Source: Helicobacter cetorum
Lineage (GTDB): Bacteria > Campylobacterota > Campylobacteria > Campylobacterales > BB28
Direction of reading: 5' to 3'
DNA length: 37,381 nt
Assembly: GCA_022729755.1 (NCBI GenBank)
Contig: DZAZ01000010.1
Span: 1-37,381 of the forward strand
Every line of letters begins with the position of its first letter. The stretch's first letter is position 1. The notes under the pieces were generated by a model. The model did not search any database. It saw only the letters and a list, made by a program, of their open reading frames with translations, and was not told where the DNA came from. The translations under genes were made by a program, and so were the position numbers. This document shows, piece after piece, positions 12,792-22,569 of the stretch.

Positions 12792-14624
12792 ATGAATTTT
12801 TATGAAGTTGCAATTTTAAATACTCCTTTAATTTTAACTTATAAAATAGATTTAAATTTAGAAATAGGTCAAGTTGTAAAAGTTAATATTAAAAAATTTT
12901 TAAAAGTTGGAGTTGTCATTCAAAAAATAGATGAGCCGACTTTTAAATGTAGCGAAATTATCGAAGTTGATGAGTATTTTTTTGATAAAAGTTATATTGA
13001 AATTGCAAAATTTATTAAAGATTATTACTTTTGTTCTTTAGGTGATAGTTTAAATTTATTTAGCCCATTTAAAAATAATCAATTAAAAAAAAATTCTTTT
13101 ATAAAAACTGATATAAATCTCTCATCAATTCAGCAAGAAGCATTTGAATTTATAAATCAAAATAGTATAACTTTACTCTTTGGTGATACGGGAAGTGGAA
13201 AAACTGAAATTTATATTCAAAAAATTGCAAAAGTTATAAATGATGGTAAAAGTGCAATTATGCTACTTCCAGAAATTTCACTAACTCCACAAATGGAAAA
13301 GCGATTAAAAGCCCATTTTGGCAATTTACTTGCTATTTGGCACTCAAAAGTGACTCCAAAAAATAAAGAAAAAATCTTAAATGATATTTATAATGGTGAA
13401 ATAAAAGTAGTAGCAGGAGCAAGGTCAGCTCTTTTTTTACCACTTTTAAATATTGGTTTAATTGTCGTAGATGAAGAACATGATGACTCATACAAATCAA
13501 ATCAAAGACCAAGGTATAATGCTAGAGATTTAGCGATTTTATTTGGCAAAAAATTGAATGCAAAAGTAATCTTAGGAAGTGCAACTCCTAGTGTAACTTC
13601 ATATCAAAAATTTCCTACTTTTAGATTAAAAGGACGATTTTTTAACTCTAAAAAAGAGGTATTTTTTGAAGAGAATAAAACAGAATTAACTCCATATTTA
13701 TTAGCTGAAATTGATAAAAGTTTAAAATCAAACCACCAAATTATCATTTTTTTACCAACAAGGGCAAACTTTAAATATTTAATCTGTTCTAGTTGTGGTG
13801 AAATTTACAAATGTCCATATTGCGAAGTTGGAATGAGTTTACACAAAAGCATTAATGCCCTAAAATGCCACTATTGTAACTACACTACAAACACAAATAA
13901 AAAATGCCCAAAGTGTGGCAATGAAACATTAATTGCAAATAGAATTGGAACGGCTGAAGTTGTAGAAATTTTAAAAACATATTTTGATGTTGCAATTTCA
14001 AAATTTGATAGAGATGAGATAAAAAGTGAAGCGAAATTAAAAAGTGTTTTAAATGATTTTAATGACGGAAAAATCGATATTTTAGTTGGTACTCAAATGC
14101 TTTCAAAAGGTCACGATTATCACAATGTAAATTTAGCCATTATTTTAGGAATTGACTCGATTTTATCGATGAGTGATTATCGTTCTCGCGAAAAAGCTTT
14201 AGCTTTAGTTTTGCAAATTGCAGGTAGAAGTGGCAGAAAAAATGATGGAAAAGTTGTAATTCAAAGTTTGAATAAAGATTTTTTTAAAACTTACATAGGC
14301 GATTTTGAAAAATTTATAAAAGATGAACTTAAGTTTAGAGAAGAGTTAAATTATCCACCGTTTTCAAAATTTTGTAGAATTTTATTTTCACATAAAGATA
14401 GCAAAAAAGCAAAAGAAGCTATGGTTTTGATGGTTGAGAATTTAAAAAAATTTAACAATATCCAGATTATCGGCTATAAAGAGGCTGAAATTTTTAAAAT
14501 TGCAAATAAATTTCGCTACGATATACTTGTAAAAGGCAATAATGTAAAGGACTTAATAGAAACGATAAATTTTTCAAAAACTGATTTTTGCGAAATTGAC
14601 ATTGACCCTGTGAATTTTAGTTAA
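12792..14624 (+). CDS. priA: primosomal replication protein N' (PriA helicase)
   Basis: GDTGSGKTEIY, VDEEHDDSYKS, CysX2Cys zinc motifs (CSSCGEIYKCPYCEVGMSLH), GTQMLSKGHDY. Confidence 0.96.
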   Translation: MNFYEVAILNTPLILTYKIDLNLEIGQVVKVNIKKFLKVGVVIQKIDEPTFKCSEIIEVDEYFFDKSYIEIAKFIKDYYFCSLGDSLNLFSPFKNNQLKKNSFIKTDINLSSIQQEAFEFINQNSITLLFGDTGSGKTEIYIQKIAKVINDGKSAIMLLPEISLTPQMEKRLKAHFGNLLAIWHSKVTPKNKEKILNDIYNGEIKVVAGARSALFLPLLNIGLIVVDEEHDDSYKSNQRPRYNARDLAILFGKKLNAKVILGSATPSVTSYQKFPTFRLKGRFFNSKKEVFFEENKTELTPYLLAEIDKSLKSNHQIIIFLPTRANFKYLICSSCGEIYKCPYCEVGMSLHKSINALKCHYCNYTTNTNKKCPKCGNETLIANRIGTAEVVEILKTYFDVAISKFDRDEIKSEAKLKSVLNDFNDGKIDILVGTQMLSKGHDYHNVNLAIILGIDSILSMSDYRSREKALALVLQIAGRSGRKNDGKVVIQSLNKDFFKTYIGDFEKFIKDELKFREELNYPPFSKFCRILFSHKDSKKAKEAMVLMVENLKKFNNIQIIGYKEAEIFKIANKFRYDILVKGNNVKDLIETINFSKTDFCEIDIDPVNFS

Positions 14625-14645
14625 TTATGATGGGATTGAAATAAA

Positions 14646-16715
14646 TCAAAACCACCATTTAGGAAGCCATTTTAAATACTCATTTACATAAGCTCTTTCT
14701 ATCTCAATTCCCGTTAATATCGGATAAAACATAATAAATAAAATCACAATTACAAGCATATAAATAAGCACTAAATATATAAAATTAAATTTTTGCTTAA
14801 TCAAATCATAAACCATATAACCAAGTGCTAACATTAAAAATGGAACGGCATAATAAAAGTGGTAAATAAACATAACTCTACCGATGAGGGCATAAGGCAT
14901 AAAAAGGGAAATAAATCCAGCTAAAATTATAAGTGCTTGATTGCTTTGTTTTTTGATAAATGAAAATAGTGTATAAAACACCCCAACAATCGCGACCCAC
15001 CAAATAGCAGGATTACCAAACGCATTAATTGAAGAGGTGTAAATATTATACTCTTCTCTTAAATATCCCATTGGAACCTCCATAAATGCCCAACTAAACC
15101 ACTTTGAAGTATATGGATGAGTGGCGGTTAGTGCAGAGTGATAACTATACATATGCTCTTGCAATCTCACGATATCCATAAAGCTATCACCTTTTAAAAA
15201 TAGTGGAAAAAAGCTTATTATGTAAATAATTAAAGGAATTAATATAAAAGCTAAAACATTTAAACCAAAAAATTTAATGTTATTATAAGCTAAAATTTTG
15301 TTTTTATGATTTTGATAAAATAGATATAAAATGACAATTCCAAGTCCAGAAACTCCGAAAAGTGCCGACCATTTTACACTTGCACCAAGCCCTAAAAATA
15401 CTCCACTTCCAAAGAGATATTTGCTAGATTTTTTATCCATAAAGAGATAAAGCATATAAAAAGCCATCAAAATAAAAAGTACTCCAAAAGTATCAATTAA
15501 ACCTATTCTTGATTGAGTTAAGTGCATAAAATCAAAAGTCATTAAAAAGCCCATAAAAAAGCCCATAAATCTCGATTTAAATAAAGTTTTTCCAAAATAA
15601 TACATTGCAACTATTAATAAAATTCCAAATAAAAAGTTACTAAATCGCCATCCAATAGGGTTCATATCAAATAGTAAAATCCCTGCACCTACTAAAACTT
15701 TGCCAAGCATCGGATGAACTTTGTCGTATGGGTCAAGTTTATTAGCTATCTCATACCCACTTCTTGAGTGATAAATTTCATCAAAATAAAAACCACTAAA
15801 ATACCCCTCTCTTGCTTGAATTTGGCTCTCATCAAAAAGTTTTGCTAATTGATTTGAGTCTATTTTTGAAGTGATATTAAAATCTATAATTGGCGAATTG
15901 TTTTGTAAAAATCGCAATTCATAAAGCCAAACAGGAGGCGTTAAGATTTCAAGTTTTAAATATCTTGTTTTTACATTAGCATTTTTAAGCGATTCCCATC
16001 TAAATGAAAAATTAAAAGCTTGAGTTGATGTTTTATTATAAGGCTCCCATTTACCGTCTTTGAAGTATGAAATTTGGAAAGTTCCACCTTTATCAATTCC
16101 TTTGAAAAAAGAGATTTTTGAAACATCTTGTTCAGTTTTTAAATCAAATATAACTTCACTTTTATTTGTAAATTCATAATATGTTTTTAAAGATTCAAAA
16201 CTTCCCAATTTATAAGAAGCAAAAATAATCCACGAAATCACAAGAATACTCAATAATCCAATATCATAAGCTCTTTTTTTATACCATATAAAAATCAAAA
16301 AGAGAGTTAATAAAATTCCTGCAATTATCGAATAAGCCCTTTTTGGCGAATCTTTCACACAAAGCACTCCGTGATTTACAAAAGCTTTATTTGAATAAAA
16401 TCCACCATCTCGCATATTAAATAAACTTTTATTTTCTGTATCTTTTAAATTTAAATCATTAACCCAAAAATAATCAAAATTTAAATTAGGATGATTTTGG
16501 TAAGAATAAGTTAAATACATTTCGCTAGGAATTGCTAATCTTAGACCATCTTCACTACAAAATTCACTCGCTTTTTGATAAGAAAGTGGCTCATTATGTA
16601 CTTTTGTAACTTCAAACTCATTTTTATATGAGTAGATAAAATAAAAAGCAATTAATGGAATTAAAACTAAGCTATATAAGTACAACTTTAAACTTTGATG
16701 AGTAAGCTTTTCCAA
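14646..16715 (-). CDS. PMT-like (dolichyl-phosphate-mannose) membrane glycosyltransferase with extracytoplasmic inserts
   Basis: FDEIYHSRSGYEIAN, DKVHPMLGKVLVGAGI, GWRFSNFLFG; many TM segments; Cys-containing insert after TM1 and discoidin-like insert after TM2. Confidence 0.8.
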   Translation of the reverse strand: MEKLTHQSLKLYLYSLVLIPLIAFYFIYSYKNEFEVTKVHNEPLSYQKASEFCSEDGLRLAIPSEMYLTYSYQNHPNLNFDYFWVNDLNLKDTENKSLFNMRDGGFYSNKAFVNHGVLCVKDSPKRAYSIIAGILLTLFLIFIWYKKRAYDIGLLSILVISWIIFASYKLGSFESLKTYYEFTNKSEVIFDLKTEQDVSKISFFKGIDKGGTFQISYFKDGKWEPYNKTSTQAFNFSFRWESLKNANVKTRYLKLEILTPPVWLYELRFLQNNSPIIDFNITSKIDSNQLAKLFDESQIQAREGYFSGFYFDEIYHSRSGYEIANKLDPYDKVHPMLGKVLVGAGILLFDMNPIGWRFSNFLFGILLIVAMYYFGKTLFKSRFMGFFMGFLMTFDFMHLTQSRIGLIDTFGVLFILMAFYMLYLFMDKKSSKYLFGSGVFLGLGASVKWSALFGVSGLGIVILYLFYQNHKNKILAYNNIKFFGLNVLAFILIPLIIYIISFFPLFLKGDSFMDIVRLQEHMYSYHSALTATHPYTSKWFSWAFMEVPMGYLREEYNIYTSSINAFGNPAIWWVAIVGVFYTLFSFIKKQSNQALIILAGFISLFMPYALIGRVMFIYHFYYAVPFLMLALGYMVYDLIKQKFNFIYLVLIYMLVIVILFIMFYPILTGIEIERAYVNEYLKWLPKWWF

Positions 16716-16780
16716 CTCTTTATCCTTGATGTTTTTTTAGCTATTATAACAAATTTTTAACATATTAAAAAAGGAAACAA

Positions 16781-18025
16781 ATGCCATATTACAGTGTAAC
16801 AATACTCAAAAAAGGCAAAAAAGAAAATGTTTTGATTGAAGCAACTTCGACCGAAGTGGCGATAGCAAAGGCTAAAGAGACACATATGGCTTTTGCACTA
16901 AAAGCTAAGGAAGTACCGCCACCATTTAATATTCAAGTGCAAAATTACATCAAAAATATTACAAAAAGTCTTGAAATAAACCAAAAAGTCAATATCGATG
17001 AATTAATCATTATAACTAGACAAATGAGTGTAATGCTTAGTGCTGGGATTAGTATAAATGAAGTTTTAGAAGAGTCAAGAAATTTCACAAAAAATAAAAC
17101 TATGGCAAAAATCCTCACTCAATCGCTTGATGGGATAAATGCTGGACGAACGATTGCAGATTCCTTTCGACCTTATACTAGTGCGGTTGGAAATTTAACA
17201 GTTTCTATGATTGATTTTGGAGAAAAAACAGGAAATCTCGATGAAGCCCTTGGAATGCTCTCTGATACTTTAGAAAATATTAGAGATAACACTCAAAAAT
17301 TTAAAAAAGCTCTTCGTTATCCAATCATCACAATCATCGCAATTGCGATAGCTTTTACTATTTTGATTTTATTTGTTGTGCCAAAATTTAAATCTATCTT
17401 TGAAACACTTGGTGCAGAGTTACCACTTCCAACAGTTATTTTACTCGGTGCTGAAGAGGTTTTGAGTAATTATGGCTTATATATTTTAGGTGCAATATTT
17501 TCGATTTACACGATAATCACATATCTTTATAAAAAAAATAAAGATTTTAGACGGCAATTTGATAAAAATATACTAAAGCTTTATATCTTTGGAAATATCA
17601 TTTATATGGTTTCAGTTAGTAGATTTATTTTATCTTTTTCAAAGCTTATTAAAGCTGGAATTCCAATCACAGATGCCCTAAATTCCTCAACTTTCATCAT
17701 TGATAATTTATACATAAAAGAAAAATTAGAAACAATCCAAAATAATATAAAAACGGGTATAAATTTGACAGATTCTTTCAAAGATACACAGCTTTTTGAA
17801 AATATTGTTCTTCAAATGGTAAAAACAGGCGAAGCAAGTGGAAATCTCGATGAAATGCTCCTTAGAGTAAGCGATTTTTATAAAATGAAATTTGATAATA
17901 TCGTCGATAATATTTCATCACTAATTGAGCCAATATTAATCTTTTTTATCGCGGGTATGGTTTTACTTTTAGCTTTAGGAATATTCTTACCAATGTGGGA
18001 TATGGGTAGTGCCGTAAAAGGCTAA
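16781..18025 (+). CDS. type II secretion / type IV pilus inner-membrane platform protein (GspF/PilC family)
   Basis: Two T2SSF-like repeats (QMSVMLSAGISINEVL...GNLTVSMIDFGEKTGNLDEAL; FSKLIKAGIPITDAL...VKTGEASGNLDEML), C-terminal TM. Its stop codon lies inside the left attachment repeat. Confidence 0.93.
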   Translation: MPYYSVTILKKGKKENVLIEATSTEVAIAKAKETHMAFALKAKEVPPPFNIQVQNYIKNITKSLEINQKVNIDELIIITRQMSVMLSAGISINEVLEESRNFTKNKTMAKILTQSLDGINAGRTIADSFRPYTSAVGNLTVSMIDFGEKTGNLDEALGMLSDTLENIRDNTQKFKKALRYPIITIIAIAIAFTILILFVVPKFKSIFETLGAELPLPTVILLGAEEVLSNYGLYILGAIFSIYTIITYLYKKNKDFRRQFDKNILKLYIFGNIIYMVSVSRFILSFSKLIKAGIPITDALNSSTFIIDNLYIKEKLETIQNNIKTGINLTDSFKDTQLFENIVLQMVKTGEASGNLDEMLLRVSDFYKMKFDNIVDNISSLIEPILIFFIAGMVLLLALGIFLPMWDMGSAVKG

Positions 18026-18130
18026 TTCTTAGGAGTTTCCTTAAAGATAAATATTAAAGCTTTTTTTAATATTTAAGTGTTCATTTTGAATAAATTTTGA
18101 GTAAGTTTTGGTAATTTGTTCGATACTTGA
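18001..18130 (+). repeat. Left direct repeat (attL region plus int 3' end)
   Basis: tatgggtagtgccgtaaaagg[c]taattcttagg...ttcgatacttga; identical to 34113-34242 except 18022 c vs 34134 a. Includes the gspF 3' end and the last 30 int codons. Confidence 0.95.
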
Positions 18131-19096
18131 GTGACCAACTATTTGAGCAATAACAGGAAGAGAAAAGCCGTTTTTTATCATAGTAGTGATAAAAGTGTGT
18201 CGCATAGAATAAAGCACTCTATATTTTAAATCAAGTGAGTTAAGAAGCCGAACCCATCGACCTTCTTTGTTATTACCTCTCATATATTCGGTATCTTTGA
18301 AGTATTGATTATTATCATTTGGATTGAAAAATAAAAACTCTGAATTTATTTCACTTGCAAGTTCAAGTTGAGATTGTAAAAAAGGCTTCAAAACATCAAA
18401 AATCGGCACATCTCTTTTACTATTTTCAGTTTTAGGATTACCAATAATACCTCGTCTTATATCTCTTTTCACCTGGATAAAATTAAATTTTATATCTTCA
18501 ATTTTAAGCCCAATAATTTCACCTGTTCGCATTCCTGTATAAAATCCAATTGCAAGATAATTTCTAAACCACAAAGGCTGGGCATTTTGAAGAATTAAAT
18601 TCACTTCACCTGGTGAAAAAATTTCTATCTCTTTTTTATAGTGTTTTGGAAGAGTGTAAAATCTGGTAGGGTCAGATTTAATAATTTCGTCTTTTATCGC
18701 AATTTGGATGATAGAACGAAACGGTTGCAAATATTTTTTAACAGTTCGAGGCGAAACATTCTCAAGCATTAAGTTAAAATAACTCTCAACATCACTAGGA
18801 ATAAACTTTGTAACATCGTAATTAGCGAATGTTTTAAGCAAATAATTTACTCTATCGCTAAGTTCACCAAAAGTTCTAATATGTTTTTTAGAATTCAAAA
18901 ATCTTTTTGAATAAAAAGAGAAAAATTTTATTTGATTTAGCAAAATATCATCTTTAAGTTTTGGAATAACTTTATTTATCAAAAACTCTTTATTCTCTTT
19001 AGTTGCCGATTGTTTGGTATCTTTTACAATCTTTTCATCATTAAAATAATAACTCACAAACCAATTACCATTTTTTTCAAACAGTTTAATATCCAT
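18041..19096 (-). CDS. tyrosine recombinase/integrase
   Basis: GFYTGMRTGEIIGLKIEDI (Arg I), MRHTFITTMIKNGFSLPVIAQIVGHSS (HxxR-GH region), TKTYSKF (catalytic Tyr). Confidence 0.95.
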   Translation of the reverse strand: MDIKLFEKNGNWFVSYYFNDEKIVKDTKQSATKENKEFLINKVIPKLKDDILLNQIKFFSFYSKRFLNSKKHIRTFGELSDRVNYLLKTFANYDVTKFIPSDVESYFNLMLENVSPRTVKKYLQPFRSIIQIAIKDEIIKSDPTRFYTLPKHYKKEIEIFSPGEVNLILQNAQPLWFRNYLAIGFYTGMRTGEIIGLKIEDIKFNFIQVKRDIRRGIIGNPKTENSKRDVPIFDVLKPFLQSQLELASEINSEFLFFNPNDNNQYFKDTEYMRGNNKEGRWVRLLNSLDLKYRVLYSMRHTFITTMIKNGFSLPVIAQIVGHSSIEQITKTYSKFIQNEHLNIKKSFNIYL

Positions 19097-19108
19097 AAAA
19101 ACCTCACT

Positions 19109-19339
19109 TTATAAAATATTTTTCAAAATTTCATTAACTTTTTTATCATCAAAAGAGTGGGATTTAAGCCATTTATCAAGCTCAAATCTATCCCACCGAA
19201 GAAAGTTTTTTTCAGGAGTAAAATAGTGAATACCTTTAAAAAATACTTTATCTTTTCGTTCATTTAAAAAACTACGACTACAAGAGAGATAATCGCAAAC
19301 TTCTTTAGTAGATAAGTATCTTTTAAAAGTATTTGACAT
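19109..19339 (-). CDS. AlpA-like/MerR-type HTH protein (putative excisionase)
   Basis: YLSTKEVCDYLSCSRSFLNERKDK...YFTPEKNFLRWDRFELDKWL; directly upstream of int. Confidence 0.8.
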   Translation of the reverse strand: MSNTFKRYLSTKEVCDYLSCSRSFLNERKDKVFFKGIHYFTPEKNFLRWDRFELDKWLKSHSFDDKKVNEILKNIL

Positions 19340-19408
19340 TAGTAAGCCTTTTAAAATTGTTTTAGTGGGAAAGGAGAAAGAGAGAGCCGATAAAAGAGAG
19401 AGATTTTT

Positions 19409-20029
19409 TTATAAAGTTGCACCTAAAAAAAATTGTGCTTGTTCTAAAGCTATTTCTTCTACAATTATTAAAGAATTTACACCTTCAACTGGTTCAAAAA
19501 TTTGAATTTTTAAATAATTTCCATTACCATCACCAACTAATAATTTATTTAATCCAAAAAGAATAGTATCAGCATCATCATTATTATGGTCAATACCTAA
19601 AACAAAATCAGGTTGTCGACACAATAAAATATTAGCTTCAATTGGTAAACAAAAATAATTTGGGTCTGTTGATGTATCGTGTGTACCAATAAATGCTAAC
19701 AACTCTGTATATAAAAAAGAAGAAATAACAAAAGAAACAGAAGTAACACTATTAAAAAAAAGACTATCAATAACACCACTAGACCCACTTTGAACCTCTC
19801 CAACACTCCCATCAACACCAAGAAGCTCAAGTTCATTTTTAGTTCTAATGATTGCAGGAGTGTTTTGTGGGATTTGAGTGAGTGAAAAGTTAGTTGCCAG
19901 AGAACTATTATAGATTTTAAGCTGACCGCCGATAACACAATAAGCCTTATAAATATCATTTTTTATAGTGTCAAGTTCAAGAGCCGATAAAGGGGTGAAA
20001 GAGTTAAACCCCTCTTGTAGAGTAGCCAT
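19409..20029 (-). CDS. element protein of unknown function (206 aa)
   Basis: Open frame in the co-oriented array, ATG start; no motif recognised. Confidence 0.65.
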   Translation of the reverse strand: MATLQEGFNSFTPLSALELDTIKNDIYKAYCVIGGQLKIYNSSLATNFSLTQIPQNTPAIIRTKNELELLGVDGSVGEVQSGSSGVIDSLFFNSVTSVSFVISSFLYTELLAFIGTHDTSTDPNYFCLPIEANILLCRQPDFVLGIDHNNDDADTILFGLNKLLVGDGNGNYLKIQIFEPVEGVNSLIIVEEIALEQAQFFLGATL

Positions 20030-20031
20030 AA

Positions 20032-20712
20032 TTAAGCCTCTTCAACGACATTAATAGCAGTTGCATTAATAACACCTGTATAATCAATTCCATCTTTAGT
20101 ATATCTAAATGGCTGACCAAGATAGCCAGTTGTAAAGTCAAGTTGAGCCACATCAACACCATCAACTCTAATATTTGCACTTTCATTATCTGTAATTGGG
20201 TCTTCATTTAAATTTAAATTATTAAATTCAACAGAACCAGCTCCAGCAAGTGAAACATTATCAACAGCACTATCACCAGCATTTAAAGTAGTGTCAAAGC
20301 TTAATGGAACTACAACACTTGAATAAATTGGATTAGTGATAATCGGAGTTTGTTGAAACAGTACAGGTTTATATTCAAACTTATAAACTTCAACATTAGT
20401 ATCATCACTTAAAATTTGATAAACATCACCACCCTCTTTTAGGGTAGTTCCAATAAATTCAATAAGAGCCGAACCTGAAGTAATTTTAGAAGAAAGTAAA
20501 GAGATAAATTCATTTCTATTTGTCCAATTTCGCCTAGAATTTGGAAAAGATAAGTTATAACCAGTTCCATTTCGGCTTACAACTCCACCCTCAAAATCGC
20601 CCCAACTAACCGAACCAAATTCAGCAACACTAACTGAAAGCTCATCGTTAAGTTCAACTAAAGCTTCATCAGTAATAACCAAATCTTCAAATTTATAACT
20701 TAAATTAGCCAT
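20032..20712 (-). CDS. element protein of unknown function (226 aa), beta-rich, structural-looking
   Basis: Tight junctions with neighbouring ORFs; Asn/Ser/Val/Gly-rich composition. Confidence 0.65.
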   Translation of the reverse strand: MANLSYKFEDLVITDEALVELNDELSVSVAEFGSVSWGDFEGGVVSRNGTGYNLSFPNSRRNWTNRNEFISLLSSKITSGSALIEFIGTTLKEGGDVYQILSDDTNVEVYKFEYKPVLFQQTPIITNPIYSSVVVPLSFDTTLNAGDSAVDNVSLAGAGSVEFNNLNLNEDPITDNESANIRVDGVDVAQLDFTTGYLGQPFRYTKDGIDYTGVINATAINVVEEA

Positions 20713-20956
20713 TATTATCCTTTATTTTAAAATAAATTTTAAGTGCGACAATATCTTCTTTAATTTTATGGATATCGTCAACTAAATTATTATAAGTCCC
20801 AAGAGAGGACTTCATAACTATAAACTGTTCCAAATAAGACTTCAAAACCTCGATATCTTGTGTATTATTTTTACTTTCAATATGAGTTTTTATAATATGA
20901 AAAATAAGAGTACCAATAATGACGAAGTCTTGAATTGATAAACTATCTATATTCAT
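20705..20956 (-). CDS. small protein with one hydrophobic segment and coiled-coil-like tail (possible holin/membrane protein)
   Basis: DFVIIGTLIFHIIKTHI hydrophobic stretch followed by charged heptad-like region; overlaps the next ORF start. Confidence 0.6.
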   Translation of the reverse strand: MNIDSLSIQDFVIIGTLIFHIIKTHIESKNNTQDIEVLKSYLEQFIVMKSSLGTYNNLVDDIHKIKEDIVALKIYFKIKDNNG

Positions 20957-21288
20957 TAAGATTTATGACCAAATAAACCAACATTGCACTGTGTCATAGT
21001 AATACCATCAACTTTAAAACCAACAAAATTATCTTGAATAGTTTTACTAGTTTCAGAACCACCAACTAAAGCAGTAAAAAAGAAATCATTACCATCTTCA
21101 TCACTCATATGAACTTTTGCATATTGAGTTGAACCCTCAATAGTATTCATCTCAAGATGTTCTTCAAAAACACCAGTTCGAGAACGAAGTAAAGTAGCAA
21201 TATCAGTTGCACCAGTTTTATCAGCAGGAACTCTCATAGTAGAAATAGAACCACCATCATATTGTTGTACAATTAAACATTCAGCCAT
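20956..21288 (-). CDS. element protein of unknown function (110 aa), possible paralogue of the adjacent 122-aa ORF
   Basis: ATDIATLLRSRTGVFEEHLEMNT aligns by eye with VDTIVTIMTGKVKVFEGTLDTN of the neighbour. Confidence 0.65.
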   Translation of the reverse strand: MAECLIVQQYDGGSISTMRVPADKTGATDIATLLRSRTGVFEEHLEMNTIEGSTQYAKVHMSDEDGNDFFFTALVGGSETSKTIQDNFVGFKVDGITMTQCNVGLFGHKS

Positions 21289-21291
21289 AAA

Positions 21292-21660
21292 TTAATCCTT
21301 TTTATCAGAAATTAAATTAACATATTCAGCAGTATCAGACATATCAAAATGACAATCTAAAGAAGCCATTTTATCTCTAACATCTTTTACAGTTTTATCA
21401 TCTTTCATATCTCTAAGAGTAAAAGAACATCGTTTATAACGACCTCCACCTAACTTTCTACCACAACTAAACACTTGAGTATTTAATTTATCAGGTTTAG
21501 CCTCTAAGGAAATATTTGTATCAAGTGTGCCTTCGAAAACCTTAACCTTACCAGTCATAATAGTAACAATAGTATCAACATCAGTATCAGTGATACCAGA
21601 AAGCATAAATTGGTTAGTTCTACCAAACTCATCTTCTTGTCTAAATAAATAATCAGCCAT
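21292..21660 (-). CDS. element protein of unknown function (122 aa), possible paralogue of the 110-aa ORF
   Basis: ATG with good Shine-Dalgarno (AAAGGATTTTTTTATG on the minus strand); similar size and motif to neighbour. Confidence 0.65.
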   Translation of the reverse strand: MADYLFRQEDEFGRTNQFMLSGITDTDVDTIVTIMTGKVKVFEGTLDTNISLEAKPDKLNTQVFSCGRKLGGGRYKRCSFTLRDMKDDKTVKDVRDKMASLDCHFDMSDTAEYVNLISDKKD

Positions 21661-21775
21661 AAAAAAATCCTTTCAAAAAATTAAGTTTAAAAAACAAAAA
21701 AAAGATATAAATATAAAAATAAATCTTACAAATCACACCTCCTAAAATAGATAAAATAAATGCAAAATGCAAAAA

Positions 21776-21825
21776 AAGCCCCCGTACCTCACAAGTGCCA
21801 AGGCACAGGAGGTACTAAGGGGCTT
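21776..21825 (-). terminator. Three-tier stem-loop with T-run on the minus strand (intrinsic terminator / attenuator)
   Basis: AAGCCCC/GGGGCTT, GTACCTC/GAGGTAC and GTGC/GCAC nested pairs; followed by TTTTTTT when read on the minus strand. Confidence 0.85.
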
Positions 21826-21839
21826 GAGAGAGGAAACAA

Positions 21840-22196
21840 TTAATAAAGTGGAGTGTTTACAGTATCAACAGCAAAGCCGTCAATCTCAAGATGATTTTTG
21901 ATAAGAGTTGGTAAATCGCTAACGGCTGAAGTTTTTACACAAGGCAGACGAAATTGGGCAGTTAAGATATTTTCTTTATTGCCATAAATGATTTTAGCCT
22001 CATTGTAATAATCAGAGGGATTATCACTTCTTTTATCAAAATCTTTATCATAAACAATCTCCATAATACGGATAATTTGCATAGTTGTAGTTGCATTAAA
22101 AAAATCTTTGCAATCTTGAAGGCTTTTAGCCTCAACTGGTTGGTCTATTGTGTGGGTTCGAGACCCTTGTTTTAGGGTGACTTTGTATAGGGGCAT
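21840..22196 (-). CDS. element protein of unknown function (118 aa)
   Basis: Open frame in co-oriented array, ATG start. Confidence 0.6.
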   Translation of the reverse strand: MPLYKVTLKQGSRTHTIDQPVEAKSLQDCKDFFNATTTMQIIRIMEIVYDKDFDKRSDNPSDYYNEAKIIYGNKENILTAQFRLPCVKTSAVSDLPTLIKNHLEIDGFAVDTVNTPLY

Positions 22197-22215
22197 TAGA
22201 AAAACCTTTAATAAA

Positions 22216-22569
22216 TTATTTTAAATTAACACACCAATAATAATCAATTTTTTCTATATGAGTACCAAAAGGAATCCAAGAAAGTTGAAGAAAATAAGAA
22301 CCTAAGGGTTGTCGAGTACCGTAAAAATAATAAAAATAAGATTTATTGTAAATCGTATAAGTGTATTTATCGAGTGGTGAAGAGGTAGTAACGGTAATAG
22401 TACCATCCTTAAAAAAATTTTCTTGATATCGAGAAACCACAACAGGCAAAGATTCAGAAATTAAAGAAAGAGAACAAGGAATTCCAAAAGAATATCCAAT
22501 CCTATTAAAATCATCATCTAAACACTCCCCAAAACACATAAAACCCTTATCTCCACATTTTAAAGCCAT
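22216..22569 (-). CDS. element protein of unknown function (117 aa), Cys-containing
   Basis: MALKCGDKGFMCFGECLDDDFNR...; end-to-end with next ORF. Confidence 0.6.
   Translation of the reverse strand: MALKCGDKGFMCFGECLDDDFNRIGYSFGIPCSLSLISESLPVVVSRYQENFFKDGTITVTTSSPLDKYTYTIYNKSYFYYFYGTRQPLGSYFLQLSWIPFGTHIEKIDYYWCVNLK

Noticed and set aside
19383-19991. Repeated 12-mer AGAGCCGATAAA at 19383 and 19980
   Set aside because: Short, one copy is inside a coding region, no supporting structure; likely chance.
19696-20207. Leu-rich minus ORFs (87 aa and 67 aa) overlapping the 206-aa and 226-aa genes
   Set aside because: Alternative frames of better-supported ORFs; hydrophobic composition is typical of spurious frames in AT-rich DNA.
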